Shown here in pieces: positions 8,268 to 19,642 of a DNA stretch of 64,000 nt (its first letter is position 1; every line of letters starts with the position of its first letter). This DNA comes from Scleromatobacter humisilvae (GTDB lineage: Bacteria; Pseudomonadota; Gammaproteobacteria; Burkholderiales; Burkholderiaceae_C). The notes beneath the pieces were generated by a model. It worked only from the letters and a program-made list of their open reading frames with translations. It was not told where the DNA came from and did no database searches. The DNA lies in NCBI RefSeq assembly GCF_023231945.1, contig NZ_JAJLJH010000001.1, positions 620,001-684,000 on the forward strand, given 5' to 3'. Position numbers and translations under genes: made by a program.

Positions 8268-9310
8268 CAGCGCTTGTCGAACAGGTAGTGGCTGACCCAC
8301 CACTGCTGCCCGTCCTCGTAGCCGAACAGCTCGGCCACCGACATGAAGAACAGGCGCCAGCGCTGCCACCAGACGTCGGCGGCGTCGCCATAGGTGGCGA
8401 CCATCAGCGCCATCAGCGCGTCGCGCGAATCGTCCATGTTGCGCAGCCAGGCCTCGGCGGTCTTCTGGTAGTGCGTGCCGTCCCAGCGCCAGCGACGCGC
8501 CAGGCGCAGGTCGTCCTGGAAGTTGAGCGCGAGGTCGTCGCCGGGCATCATGCCGCCCGAGAAGAAGTGGCGGCTCATCCAGTCGCTCGCGTCGCGCTCG
8601 ACGAACGCGTACGGCGCGCCGCGCGTCGCGAACACGTGCATGAAGAAGCGTCCCCCGGGCTTGAGCCAGCCGGCGACGCGCGCGAACATCGCGGGCCAGT
8701 TGCGCAGGTGCTCGAACATCTCCACCGACACGACGCGGTCGAAGTGCCCGGCCTGCGCATCGAACTCGTTGACGTCGCAGGTGATGACGCGCAGGTTGGC
8801 GAGCCCGCGCGCCGCGGCCTCGCGCTCGATGTGGTGGCGCTGCGAGTGCGAGTTCGACACCGCCGTGACGTGGCTGGCCCGATAGTGGTCGGCCACCCAC
8901 AGGCTCAGCGAGCCCCAGCCGCAGCCCAGCTCGAGGATGTCCTGGCCGTCGCGCAGGCCCGCGCGTTCGCAGGTGATGCGCAGCGCGTGCGCCTCGGCCT
9001 GCGCGAGCGTCTCGGCACCGTCGCCCCAGAAACAGCTGCTGTACTTCCGATGCGGGCCCAGCGTGCGCGCGAAGAACTCGGCCGGCACCTCGTAGTGCTG
9101 CTCGTTGGCCTTCTCGGGCACGAGCGCGATCGGCGCGCCGCGCATGTCGGCGATGAAGGCCTGGGTCATCTCGTCGGCGGCCTCGGCGTCGGTCGCGTGC
9201 TGCTCGTCCAGCCGCTCCTTCAACAGGCGGCGGATGCCGAGCCGGACGACGCGGTCCGGCACCAGGCCTTGTTCGACCCAGCCGACGGCGCGGGCGGTGG
9301 TGGTGGTCAT
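8267..9310 (-). CDS. CFA-family SAM-dependent fatty-acyl methyltransferase
   Basis: This 347-residue cytosolic enzyme belongs to the cyclopropane-fatty-acyl-phospholipid synthase family. It shows QHYEVPAEFFARTLGPHRKYSSCFW at the start of the catalytic part, the SAM-binding ILELGCGWGSLSLWVADHY loop, and SVEMFEHLRNW. It is shorter than E. coli Cfa (382 residues). It could make cyclopropane acids or, like UfaM of Rhodobacter, methylate an unsaturated chain. The neighbours (DUF2878, DUF1295, DUF6134, a Cys-rich regulator) match the specialised group better than a housekeeping Cfa. It has a 93-bp leader with a possible ECF-type promoter. Confidence 0.9.
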   Translation of the reverse strand: MTTTTARAVGWVEQGLVPDRVVRLGIRRLLKERLDEQHATDAEAADEMTQAFIADMRGAPIALVPEKANEQHYEVPAEFFARTLGPHRKYSSCFWGDGAETLAQAEAHALRITCERAGLRDGQDILELGCGWGSLSLWVADHYRASHVTAVSNSHSQRHHIEREAAARGLANLRVITCDVNEFDAQAGHFDRVVSVEMFEHLRNWPAMFARVAGWLKPGGRFFMHVFATRGAPYAFVERDASDWMSRHFFSGGMMPGDDLALNFQDDLRLARRWRWDGTHYQKTAEAWLRNMDDSRDALMALMVATYGDAADVWWQRWRLFFMSVAELFGYEDGQQWWVSHYLFDKR

Positions 9311-9346
9311 GCGGGCTCCTCGAAGAGGCGGTTCGTTGTCCCCATG

Positions 9347-9375
9347 GATACGAGGCAGCGCGCGAACCGGATTCA
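9347..9375 (-). promoter_or_regulatory. Possible ECF-type promoter upstream of the CFA-like gene
   Basis: On the minus strand TGAATC (9375-9370) is followed after 17 bases by CGTATC (9352-9347), about 37 bases before the methyltransferase ATG. ECF promoters of the RpoE-ChrR group have a TGATCC-like -35 and a CGTA-like -10, and in Rhodobacter they drive an equivalent CFA cluster. One or two positions differ and no sigma factor gene is in the window, so this is only a candidate. Confidence 0.25.
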
Positions 9376-9403
9376 GCCCGGCAATCGACGTGCGGGTCCG
9401 GAC

Positions 9404-10027
9404 TTACCCGGCCGCCGTCACCTTGTACGCGCAACGACGGCCGCCCGCCAGCACGTGCTCGACGCGCTCCACCTGCACGCCGTCGCCGAGGCACTGCGCG
9501 AAGATCCGCAGTTCCGAGCGGCACAGCCCCTGGCACGTCGCCGCCGCGGCGCAGATCGGGCAGTGATCCTCCACCAGCAGCCAGGCCTTGCCGTGCTTCT
9601 CCGCGCGCGCCATGTAGCCTTCGCGCGAGCGCAGCTCGGCGAGCCGGCGCACGCGCGCGCCGAGCGACGCGACGCCCGCCAGCGCGGCTTCGTAGGCGGA
9701 CTGCTGCTCCTGCTCGCGTGCCGCGATGAGGCGGTCGACCGCGTCGGGGCCCAGCACGCTCGCGGCGTGGCGGAACAGCTGCACCGCCAGGTCGGCGTGG
9801 CGATCCGGGAAGCGCGCGTGGCCGGCAGCCGTCAGCGTCCACAGGCGCTTGGGCCGGCCGGGGCCGTCGGCCTCGTCGCGCGAGCTCACCAGGCCCTGCT
9901 CCTGCAGCGACTGCAGCTGCTTGTGCGCGCCCATCGGCGTGATCGCGAGCGCGCCGGCCAGCGTCGCCGCGGGCTGCGGGCCGCGGCTCTTGAGCTGGTA
10001 CAGAAGGCGGTCGGGCGTGGACGACAT
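9404..10027 (-). CDS. HTH transcriptional regulator with C-terminal cysteine cluster
   Basis: The 207-residue protein begins with a winged helix (residues 5-65: LLYQLKSRGPQPAATLAGAL then GAHKQLQSLQEQGLV) of the ArsR/COG2345 type. A helical linker follows, then a C-terminal domain with HCPICAAAATCQGLCRSEL: four cysteines in 12 residues, resembling the metal or Fe-S site of SufR-like regulators. It sits between an MFS gene and the CFA-type run on the same strand, so it probably controls one or both in response to redox or metal state. The start is supported by GGAGG a few bases upstream, inside a dispersed repeat. Confidence 0.8.
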   Translation of the reverse strand: MSSTPDRLLYQLKSRGPQPAATLAGALAITPMGAHKQLQSLQEQGLVSSRDEADGPGRPKRLWTLTAAGHARFPDRHADLAVQLFRHAASVLGPDAVDRLIAAREQEQQSAYEAALAGVASLGARVRRLAELRSREGYMARAEKHGKAWLLVEDHCPICAAAATCQGLCRSELRIFAQCLGDGVQVERVEHVLAGGRRCAYKVTAAG

Positions 10028-10089
10028 CAGGAAGCCTCCGTCCTGCGGACTGCGGTGCGAGCGCCTTCGGGCGGCCGGGCGTCGCTCAT
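10026..10089 (-). repeat. Intercistronic dispersed repeat, copy A
   Basis: Read on the minus strand, this 64-bp stretch starts ATGAGCGACGCCCGGCCGCC, includes the upstream stop codon (TGA at positions 2-4), continues with GGCGCTCGCA and CCGCAGGACGGAGG, and ends in the ATG of the HTH gene. Copy B at 16023-16087 has the same layout between thiS and thiG. GAGCG...CGCC and GGCGCTC can pair imperfectly as a hairpin, and the repeat supplies the ribosome binding site of the next gene. Confidence 0.7.
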
Positions 10090-11330
10090 GACGCCACGGC
10101 GCCGCGCGCCGCCTCCATGCGCGCCAGCCGCAGCATCAGCAGCGCCGACACCACCGCCGCCGCGCCGCCGAGCGCCATGATCCAGCGCGTCGACAGCAGC
10201 GCGATCCAGCCGCCGCCCAGCGCGACGATCACGTTGGCCACGCAGAAGATCGTCGACAGCAACCCCATGATGCGGCCCTGCCCGTGATGCGCGAAGCGCT
10301 CGGACATCCACGCCGGCATCACCGCGTTGTACATCGCGGTCGGGAAGCCCATCGCCATGATCACGAAGATGCCCAGTCGCCCCGGCAACACCGCCATCAG
10401 CGCAAGGCACACCGCGGCGACGAGCGCATAGAGGGCCGCGCGGCGCAGCGGATGGCGGCCCGAGCTGCCGAAGCGGCCGGCCAGCGCGCTGGTCAACGTC
10501 ATCGCGGCGCACTGGCCGGCGGTGACGATGGCGATGCCGCGGCTGTCGAAATGGGCGTTCTGCAGCATCCACAGCGGCGCGAACTCATAGAGCGAATTGA
10601 GCGCCAGCGTGTAGGCCAGCTGCAGCCCGAAGATCACGCCCAGCGTGCGGTCGGCGACCAGCAGTTGCACCACGTTGCGTCGCGGCGCCGCGCTCGCGGC
10701 AGGCCGGGACGCCGTCGGCAGCCCGAGGAACAGGATGGCCACGCAGGGCAGCGTCATCGCCGCGGCCAGCACGAAGGGCACCGGCTCGCCCAGCGGCAGC
10801 GTCAGGCCGCCCACCAGCGGTCCGAGCAGCCAGCCGGCGTAGAAGAAGGCGTTGAGCAGCGCGAACGCGCGCGTGCGGTCGATCTGCTCGTGCAGGTCCG
10901 CCACCATCGCGCGCGCGACCGCGGTGTTGCTCTCGACCAGCCCCGTGCCGAAGCGCGCCAGCGCGAACAGCGGATAGTTGCGCAGCACCAGCGCCCACGC
11001 CGTGAGCAGGTGGCCCGCGAGCGTCGCGATCAGCGTCACCGCCAGCACCACGCGCCGCCCGTGGCGGTCGGACATCGGCCCGGTGACGAGGCTGCCGATC
11101 AGGATGCCCAGCGGATTGGCCGCCAGCGCGATCCCCATCAGCACCGACGGCTGCAGGCCCGCGAAGTGCGTGAACCCGTCCACCGCGCCGCCGACGAAGA
11201 TCGGCGCGAGAATCGGATACGGCATCGACACGCCGACCGTGCTCATCAAGCCGAGCAGGCAGACGGCGGCGAGGATCCAGTACGGGTGGCGGACGGTCGT
11301 CGGCGGGGTCAGCGGAAGCGTTGCGGGCAT
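10086..11330 (-). CDS. MFS transporter
   Basis: A 414-residue, 12-helix major-facilitator protein. The loop after helix 2 carries GSLVTGPMSDRHGRRVVLAV, the canonical G-x-x-x-D-R-x-G-R-R motif of drug:H+ antiporters, and the length is usual for the group. It is the first gene of a minus-strand run leading into the HTH regulator and lipid genes. The substrate is not identifiable. A palindromic site lies 18-42 bases upstream of the start. Confidence 0.92.
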   Translation of the reverse strand: MPATLPLTPPTTVRHPYWILAAVCLLGLMSTVGVSMPYPILAPIFVGGAVDGFTHFAGLQPSVLMGIALAANPLGILIGSLVTGPMSDRHGRRVVLAVTLIATLAGHLLTAWALVLRNYPLFALARFGTGLVESNTAVARAMVADLHEQIDRTRAFALLNAFFYAGWLLGPLVGGLTLPLGEPVPFVLAAAMTLPCVAILFLGLPTASRPAASAAPRRNVVQLLVADRTLGVIFGLQLAYTLALNSLYEFAPLWMLQNAHFDSRGIAIVTAGQCAAMTLTSALAGRFGSSGRHPLRRAALYALVAAVCLALMAVLPGRLGIFVIMAMGFPTAMYNAVMPAWMSERFAHHGQGRIMGLLSTIFCVANVIVALGGGWIALLSTRWIMALGGAAAVVSALLMLRLARMEAARGAVAS

Positions 11331-11347
11331 GCGCCCATTGTCGACCA

Positions 11348-11372
11348 GTTAATAAACTTCTTGTTGATTAAC
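11348..11372. promoter_or_regulatory. Palindromic operator-like site upstream of the MFS gene
   Basis: GTTAAT and ATTAAC form an inverted repeat separated by 13 bases in an AT-rich patch just upstream of the MFS start and 58 bases before the RidA-like start. In this GC-rich genome it stands out as a likely regulator binding site or promoter, possibly for the neighbouring HTH protein. No experimental match is known. Confidence 0.4.
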
Positions 11373-11429
11373 CATGAAGCCATCGCGATCGACAGGAGGG
11401 CATCACCGAACACGAAGGGCGCCATCACG

Positions 11430-11804
11430 ATGAGCACCATCTCCCGTTGGGCCGGCGGCGCGCCGGGCCGCAGCCGCAGCGTCCGCCACGCGGACACGAT
11501 CTACACGGTGGCCAACGCGCGCCAGCCCTCGGCGCCGTTCGTCGAGCAGGTGACGCAGTCGCTGGCGATGCTCGACGCCCACCTGCGCGAGGCCGGCTCG
11601 TCGCGCTCGCGCATCCTGTCGCTGCAGGTGCTGCTCGCCGACATCGCCCAGCGGCCCGAGTTCGATCGCCACTGGGTCGAGTGGATCGGCGCCGACCCCG
11701 CGCACTGGCCGCAGCGCGCCTGCTTCCAGGCCGCGCTGGCGCCGGGGCTGCTGATCGAGCTGATCGTCGTCGCGGCGGCCGAGGAGCCCCTGCGCTCGCT
11801 ATGA
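11430..11804 (+). CDS. RidA (YjgF/UK114) family protein
   Basis: From the ATG at 11430, a 124-residue protein with the RidA fold pattern: HADTIYTVANARQPS near the N-terminus, QSLAMLDAHLREAGSSRSRI in the middle, and the C-terminal PQRACFQAALAPGLLIELIV with the conserved arginine that binds the imine carboxylate. RidA enzymes hydrolyse reactive 2-aminoacrylate-type enamines, protecting PLP enzymes; subfamilies without that activity exist. It is divergent from the MFS gene and 41 bp upstream of a glutaredoxin-like gene. Confidence 0.88.
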   Translation: MSTISRWAGGAPGRSRSVRHADTIYTVANARQPSAPFVEQVTQSLAMLDAHLREAGSSRSRILSLQVLLADIAQRPEFDRHWVEWIGADPAHWPQRACFQAALAPGLLIELIVVAAAEEPLRSL

Positions 11805-11845
11805 TTCGTCCGGCCCCCACGTCTCGATTCGAACGGAGTCGCCCC

Positions 11846-12343
11846 ATGAATGCCATCGCCCGACCCACCGCCTGGCTGCGCGCCGGCGTCCTGCTTGCTG
11901 TCGCGACGGCTTCGGCGCAGACCGTCTACAAGTCGGTGGGCCCCGACGGCAGGATCGTCTACAGCGACCACGCGCCGACCACGGGCCGGCTCGAGAAGAC
12001 GATGAAGTTCGAGCTGGCGAGCAGCGCGCTGCCGGCGTCGGCGGCGTCGTACATGGAGCAGTTCCGCAAGACCCATCCCAACGGCTCGGTGCAGGTGGCC
12101 ACCGGCAAGGGCGTGACGCTCTATTCGGCGGTCTGGTGCGGCTACTGCACGAAGGCCAAGGCCTGGCTGGGCGGCCACGGCGTGGCCTACAACAACATCG
12201 ACATCGACGCGCCCGGCGGCATGGCCGCCCTCGCTCAGGCCAGCGGCGGCCGCACGGGCGTGCCGGTGCTGGTCGTCGACGGCCGCACGCTCAACGGATT
12301 CTCGGACGGCGCCTACGACGCGGCCTTCAAGAACAGGCCCTGA
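11846..12343 (+). CDS. Exported DUF4124-glutaredoxin protein
   Basis: The ATG at 11846 follows GGAG and opens a signal peptide (WLRAGVLLAVATASAQ). The mature part begins with a DUF4124 segment (TVYKSVGPDGRIVYSDHAP) and continues into a glutaredoxin domain with the dithiol motif WCGYC, the cis-proline TGVPVLVV and the end GFSDGAYDAAF. It has 165 residues. A signal peptide makes a periplasmic thiol reductase or disulfide carrier likely. The fusion of DUF4124 with a glutaredoxin is common in Burkholderiales. It precedes the TPP riboswitch but is not obviously part of the thi operon. Confidence 0.88.
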   Translation: MNAIARPTAWLRAGVLLAVATASAQTVYKSVGPDGRIVYSDHAPTTGRLEKTMKFELASSALPASAASYMEQFRKTHPNGSVQVATGKGVTLYSAVWCGYCTKAKAWLGGHGVAYNNIDIDAPGGMAALAQASGGRTGVPVLVVDGRTLNGFSDGAYDAAFKNRP

Positions 12344-15780
<3,437 letters not shown>

Positions 15781-15788
<8 letters not shown>

Positions 15789-16026
15789 AGGAGACGACGT
15801 GTCCGCACCCGTCAGGACGAGGCCGGCCAACGTGCTGGTCAACGGCGAGCCGCACGCCTGGCGCCTCGGCCTGACGGTGGCCGACGTGCTCGCCGAACGC
15901 GGCAGCGACGACGACTCGGTCGCCACCGCCGTCAACACGCGCTTCGTGCCGCGCGCCGCGCGCGCCGACACGCCTCTGTGGCCCGACGACCGCGTCGTCG
16001 TCTTCTCGGCGATCGTCGGAGGATGA
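15781..16026 (+). CDS. thiS: Sulfur-carrier protein ThiS
   Basis: An 81-residue ubiquitin-like protein ending in the required diglycine (FSAIVGG). Its C-terminal carboxylate is adenylated and converted to a thiocarboxylate that donates sulfur to ThiG. The ATG at 15781 overlaps thiO by eight bases. A GTG at 15799 would give a 75-residue protein nearer the usual 66-70, so the exact start is uncertain. No thiF lies in the window; the activating enzyme must be elsewhere. Confidence 0.93.
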
Positions 16027-16087
16027 GCGTCGCCCGGCCGCCAGCAGGCGCTCGCATCCCAGCCGCAAGGCGGAGAGTTGTCCGATG
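16023..16087 (+). repeat. Intercistronic dispersed repeat, copy B
   Basis: Between thiS and thiG, this segment begins ATGAGCGTCGCCCGGCCGCC with the thiS stop at positions 2-4, continues with GGCGCTCGCA and CCGCAAGGCGGAG, and ends in the thiG ATG. It aligns almost base for base with copy A at 10026-10089 with one single-base gap, and it also provides a GGAG ribosome binding site. Confidence 0.7.
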
Positions 16088-16918
16088 ACTACGCGGCTCG
16101 ACTTCTCCGCGGCCGCGCCGTCGCCCTGGCGCGTCTACGGCCAGCGCCTCGACAGCCGCTTCCTGATCGGCAGCGCCGGCTATCCGTCGCCCGACGTTCT
16201 GGCGCGCGCGATCACCGCGTCGGGCGCGCAGGTCGTCACCGTGGGCCTCAAGCGCGAGATCGCCGGCGACGTTCAGCCGCACGGCGGCGACGCCGTCGCC
16301 ATGCTGCGCGCGGTGTGCGAGAGCACGGGCGCGCGCCTGCTGCCCAACACCGCGGGCTGCCGCAGCGCGCGCGAGGCGGTGCTGCTGGCGCAGATGTCGC
16401 GCGAGCTGTTCGACACGCCGTGGATCAAGCTGGAGGTGGTCGGCGACGACCACACGCTGCAGCCCGATCCGTTCGAGCTGGTCGACGCCGCGACGCACCT
16501 GGTCAAGCTCGGCTTCCAGGTGTTTCCGTACTGCACTGACGATCTCGTCGTCTGCCGCAGGCTGCTGGCGGCCGGCTGCGAGGTTCTGATGCCGTGGGCC
16601 GCGCCGATCGGCTCGGGCCTGGGCGTGCTCGATCCGGCCGCGCTGCGCAGCCTGCGCGCGCGGCTGCCGGGCGTCCCGCTGATCGTCGACGCGGGGCTCG
16701 GCGCGCCGTCGCACGCTGCCTTCGCGATGGAGCTGGGCTACGACGGCGTGCTGCTGAATTCGGCGGTCGCGCAGGCGGTCGATCCGCCGCAGATGGCGAT
16801 GGCGTTCGCGCACGCGATCGCCGCGGGCCGGCTCGGCTACGAAGCAGGACTCATCGCGCCGCAGGACATGGCGCGCCCGAGCACGCCGTGCGGCAACGAA
16901 CCCATCCTGGTCGACTGA
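16085..16918 (+). CDS. thiG: Thiazole synthase ThiG
   Basis: A 277-residue TIM-barrel enzyme that condenses deoxyxylulose phosphate, iminoglycine and ThiS thiocarboxylate into the thiazole phosphate. The Schiff-base lysine segment [16 protein letters not shown], the phosphate-binding [12 protein letters not shown] and [20 protein letters not shown] are all present. It is slightly longer than usual because of an N-terminal lead ([20 protein letters not shown]). It ends one base into the following thiDE start (TGATG). Confidence 0.97.
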   Translation: MTTRLDFSAAAPSPWRVYGQRLDSRFLIGSAGYPSPDVLARAITASGAQVVTVGLKREIAGDVQPHGGDAVAMLRAVCESTGARLLPNTAGCRSAREAVLLAQMSRELFDTPWIKLEVVGDDHTLQPDPFELVDAATHLVKLGFQVFPYCTDDLVVCRRLLAAGCEVLMPWAAPIGSGLGVLDPAALRSLRARLPGVPLIVDAGLGAPSHAAFAMELGYDGVLLNSAVAQAVDPPQMAMAFAHAIAAGRLGYEAGLIAPQDMARPSTPCGNEPILVD

Positions 16919-18576
16919 TGGCCGGCGACGACGCGATCCCGCGGCGCCCGGTGGTGTGGACCATCGCCGGCACCGACTCCGGCGGCGGCGCCGGCATCCA
17001 CGCCGACACGCGCGCGCTCGACGCCTTCGGCGTGCACGGCGCCTGCGCGGTCGCGGCGGTGACGGCGCAGCACTCCCTGGCCGTCACGCACGTCGAGCCC
17101 GTGTCGCCCGCCGTGCTCGGCGCGCAGCTCGAGGCGCTCGCCGCCGACATGCCGCCCGACGCGATCAAGACCGGCCTGCTTGCCAGCGTCGAGAACCTGC
17201 GCGTGGTCGTCGCGCACGTGCGCCGCCTGCGTGCGCGCTTTCCGGACCGCGCGGTGCCGCTGGTCGTCGATCCCGTCTTCGGCGCGACCACCGGCGCGTC
17301 GTTCGCCGACGAGGCGCTGCGCGTCGCGTACCGCGAGGAGCTGCTGCCGCTGGCCACGCTCGCCACGCCCAACGTGGCCGAGGCGCGCGCGCTGGTGCCG
17401 TCGTCGCAGCTGCTGGGGCCGGAGCCGCTGGCGCGCGCGTGGCGCGCGTTCGGCGCGCGCGCGGTGGTGGTCACCGGCGGCGACAGCGACCGCCTGGCCG
17501 AGGAGGAACTCGAGCAGCTCTCGACCGCGCGCCTCGCCTCGCGCCTGGCCGAGATCGACTCGCGCGCCGCCTGGGCGCACGACTGGCTCGACGCGGAACA
17601 CGGCCAGCGCAGCCGCGGCTGGCTGGCGTCGCGCCGCATCGAGACCGAGCACGACCACGGCACGGGCTGCGTGTTCGCGTCGGCCGCCGCGGCCGCGATG
17701 GCGCACGGCTTCGTCGCGGCCGACGCCGTCGTCCTCGCGAAGATGGCCACCTGCGAGGGCCTGCGCAACGCCTACGCGGCCGGCGGCGGCGCCGGCCCGG
17801 TCGCGCCGCGCGCCGGCTTCGCGACCCGGCTCGCGAACCTGCCCGTGCTCAATCCGCTGCCCGACGCCGACTCGCGCTTCGCCTTCCCCGCGATGCCCGG
17901 GCACACGCGCGGTCTCTATGCGATCGTCGACTCGAGCGCGTGGGTCGCGCGCGTGCTCGCCGAGGGCGTGCGGCTGGTGCAGCTGCGCGTCAAGGAGGTG
18001 CCTGCCGACTTGCTGGTGCGCGAGATCCGCGCCGCGGTCGCGATCGCGCGGGCGGTCGGCGCGACGCTGATCGTCAACGACCATTGGGAACTCGCGCTGG
18101 AACTCGGCGCGCACGGCGTGCACCTGGGCCAGGACGACCTGGCCGGCGCCGACATCGACGCCCTGCACCACGCCGGCCTGCTGCTCGGGATCAGCACGCA
18201 CTCGTACTGGGAAGTCTGCCGCGCCCGCGCGCTGCGCCCCAGCTACATCGCCTGCGGTCCGATCCATGCGACCACGCTCAAGCAGATGCCCTGGATCCCG
18301 CAGGGCGACGCCAACCTCGCGTACTGGTGCGCGCTGCTGCACGACACGCCCGTCGTCGCCATCGGCGGCATGGACGCCGCGCGCGCGCGTGACGCGATGC
18401 GCGCGGGCGCGTGGGCGGTGGCGGTGGTGGGCGCGATCACGCGGAGCGAGGATCCGCGGGCGGCGATCGGACTGCTGCAGCAGGCGACGGCATCGGTGTC
18501 GCGGGCCGCGCCGGGTTCCTTGCCGGCGTTCGCGCGCACCACCCTGGACGGATCGGACACGCGCAGACTCGCCTAG
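16918..18576 (+). CDS. thiDE: ThiD-ThiE fusion: HMP(-P) kinase / thiamine-phosphate synthase
   Basis: The ATG at 16918 overlaps the thiG stop. The 552-residue protein has an N-terminal ribokinase-fold ThiD domain (about 1-300: TIAGTDSGGGAGIHADTRA, AIKTGLL, VVDPVFGATTG, DHGTGCVFASAAAA) and a C-terminal ThiE TIM barrel (about 325-530: GLYAIVDSSAWV, VQLRVKE, LIVNDHWELALELGAHGVHL, YIACGPIHATTLK, VAIGGM). It phosphorylates hydroxymethylpyrimidine phosphate and then couples it to the thiazole to give thiamin phosphate. The middle holds a linker around 230-260 (RAAWAHDWLDAEHGQRSRG) longer than in ThiD alone. Confidence 0.95.
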   Translation: MAGDDAIPRRPVVWTIAGTDSGGGAGIHADTRALDAFGVHGACAVAAVTAQHSLAVTHVEPVSPAVLGAQLEALAADMPPDAIKTGLLASVENLRVVVAHVRRLRARFPDRAVPLVVDPVFGATTGASFADEALRVAYREELLPLATLATPNVAEARALVPSSQLLGPEPLARAWRAFGARAVVVTGGDSDRLAEEELEQLSTARLASRLAEIDSRAAWAHDWLDAEHGQRSRGWLASRRIETEHDHGTGCVFASAAAAAMAHGFVAADAVVLAKMATCEGLRNAYAAGGGAGPVAPRAGFATRLANLPVLNPLPDADSRFAFPAMPGHTRGLYAIVDSSAWVARVLAEGVRLVQLRVKEVPADLLVREIRAAVAIARAVGATLIVNDHWELALELGAHGVHLGQDDLAGADIDALHHAGLLLGISTHSYWEVCRARALRPSYIACGPIHATTLKQMPWIPQGDANLAYWCALLHDTPVVAIGGMDAARARDAMRAGAWAVAVVGAITRSEDPRAAIGLLQQATASVSRAAPGSLPAFARTTLDGSDTRRLA

Positions 18577-18732
18577 CGCGTGGCCACGTCCGCCGGAGGA
18601 TGCCCCGAAGCAGCGGTGTAGGACAACGCCGCAACATGAGCCCATCGTCACATTGCTTCATACTGCCGACAGCTCATCCATGTAGCTTGTCCCTGCACGG
18701 ACGCGTCCGTCCGGCAATCCGAGGAGACCGAG

Positions 18733-19260
18733 ATGAGAAGCCCCCTGAAACTGAGCCTTGCGTTCGCCGCAGTGACCCTGATGGCCGCTGGCTCGTCTTT
18801 CGCGCAGCAGCACGAGGAACACGGCGAGCCGCCGCGCGCTGAGGCGCATCCGGCACCGCACGGACCGGAAGGCCATCCGGCGCCGCACGGGCCGGAAGCC
18901 CATCCCGCGGAGCCGCATGCGGGCCCGAGCGGCTACCAGCGCCCGGCCGCGCCGCAGGGTTGGGACGCGCGCCCGAAGACCTTCGATCGCGCGGCGTACC
19001 AGCACAACTTCAAGGCCGCGCGCAGCTACAAGGTCGGGCCGTACCATCGGCCGGGTGGCTGGGTCAACCGCCACTGGGGCTACGGCGACCGCCTGCCGCG
19101 CGCGTACTGGGCGCCGCAATACCTGCTGGCCGACTACTGGCTGTTCGGCCTCGAGGTGCCGCCGGTCGACTACGAATGGGTGCGCGTCGGCGACGATGCG
19201 CTTCTGATCAACACGTCCAACGGCGACGTGCTGCAGGCCGAATACGGCGTGTTCGGCTGA
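18733..19260 (+). CDS. RcnB-like periplasmic protein with His-rich repeats
   Basis: GGAG upstream supports the ATG at 18733. A signal peptide (LAFAAVTLMAAGSSFAQ) is followed by a His/Pro-rich region with repeats such as HPAPHGPE, then a C-terminal RcnB domain (YWAPQYLLADYWLFGLEVPP ... WVRVGDDALLINTSNGDVLQ). RcnB of E. coli modulates Ni/Co efflux in the periplasm; many family members have no proven metal role. The His repeats would suit metal binding. 175 residues; alone, convergent with the CHAT operon. Confidence 0.85.
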   Translation: MRSPLKLSLAFAAVTLMAAGSSFAQQHEEHGEPPRAEAHPAPHGPEGHPAPHGPEAHPAEPHAGPSGYQRPAAPQGWDARPKTFDRAAYQHNFKAARSYKVGPYHRPGGWVNRHWGYGDRLPRAYWAPQYLLADYWLFGLEVPPVDYEWVRVGDDALLINTSNGDVLQAEYGVFG

Positions 19261-19300
19261 CGGACTGCGTCATCGAGACGGGGCCGAGGCCGGCGCGGCC

Positions 19301-19642
19301 TCAGCCCCCGCGCTCGATGTCGATCGCGTGCTCGTCGGTCAACGCCGCGGGCTCGACCTGCTTCGTGCCGACCTCGACGCGCACCTTGCCCAGCCCCAGC
19401 GCGTCGCCGACGCCCTTGGCCGACTCGATGAAGCGCTTGAGCGCGTCGAGCGTGCCGGCGCCGGAGTTGAGGATGGCCGCGGCCATCGTGAGGACGAGGA
19501 TGATCTCGGGCGCGCCGCGCTTCGGATAGGCCTCGGCCTGCGCCGACGTCACGCCGGGCAGTTCCTTGGCCTGCGCCTGCAGCCGCTCGGCGACCGCCTC
19601 CGCGTCGGTGCCGGCGTCGAAGTGGAGAATGATCTCAGGCAC
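19301..19642 (-). CDS. Small CHAT-associated protein (EACC1-like candidate)
   Basis: A GTG at 19640-19642 gives 113 residues, MPEIILHFDAGTDAEAVAER onward, with a ferredoxin-like alternation of strands and helices: an N-terminal half that reads like EIILHF...LPGVTSAQAEAYPKRG, a helix AAAILNSGAGTLDALKRFIE and a final strand VRVEVGTKQVEP. This layout resembles the effector-associated constant component EACC1, described beside CHAT proteases and other effectors in bacterial conflict systems; the match is by eye. It overlaps the CHAT gene stop by eight bases, so co-translation is likely. Confidence 0.6.
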   Translation of the reverse strand: MPEIILHFDAGTDAEAVAERLQAQAKELPGVTSAQAEAYPKRGAPEIILVLTMAAAILNSGAGTLDALKRFIESAKGVGDALGLGKVRVEVGTKQVEPAALTDEHAIDIERGG

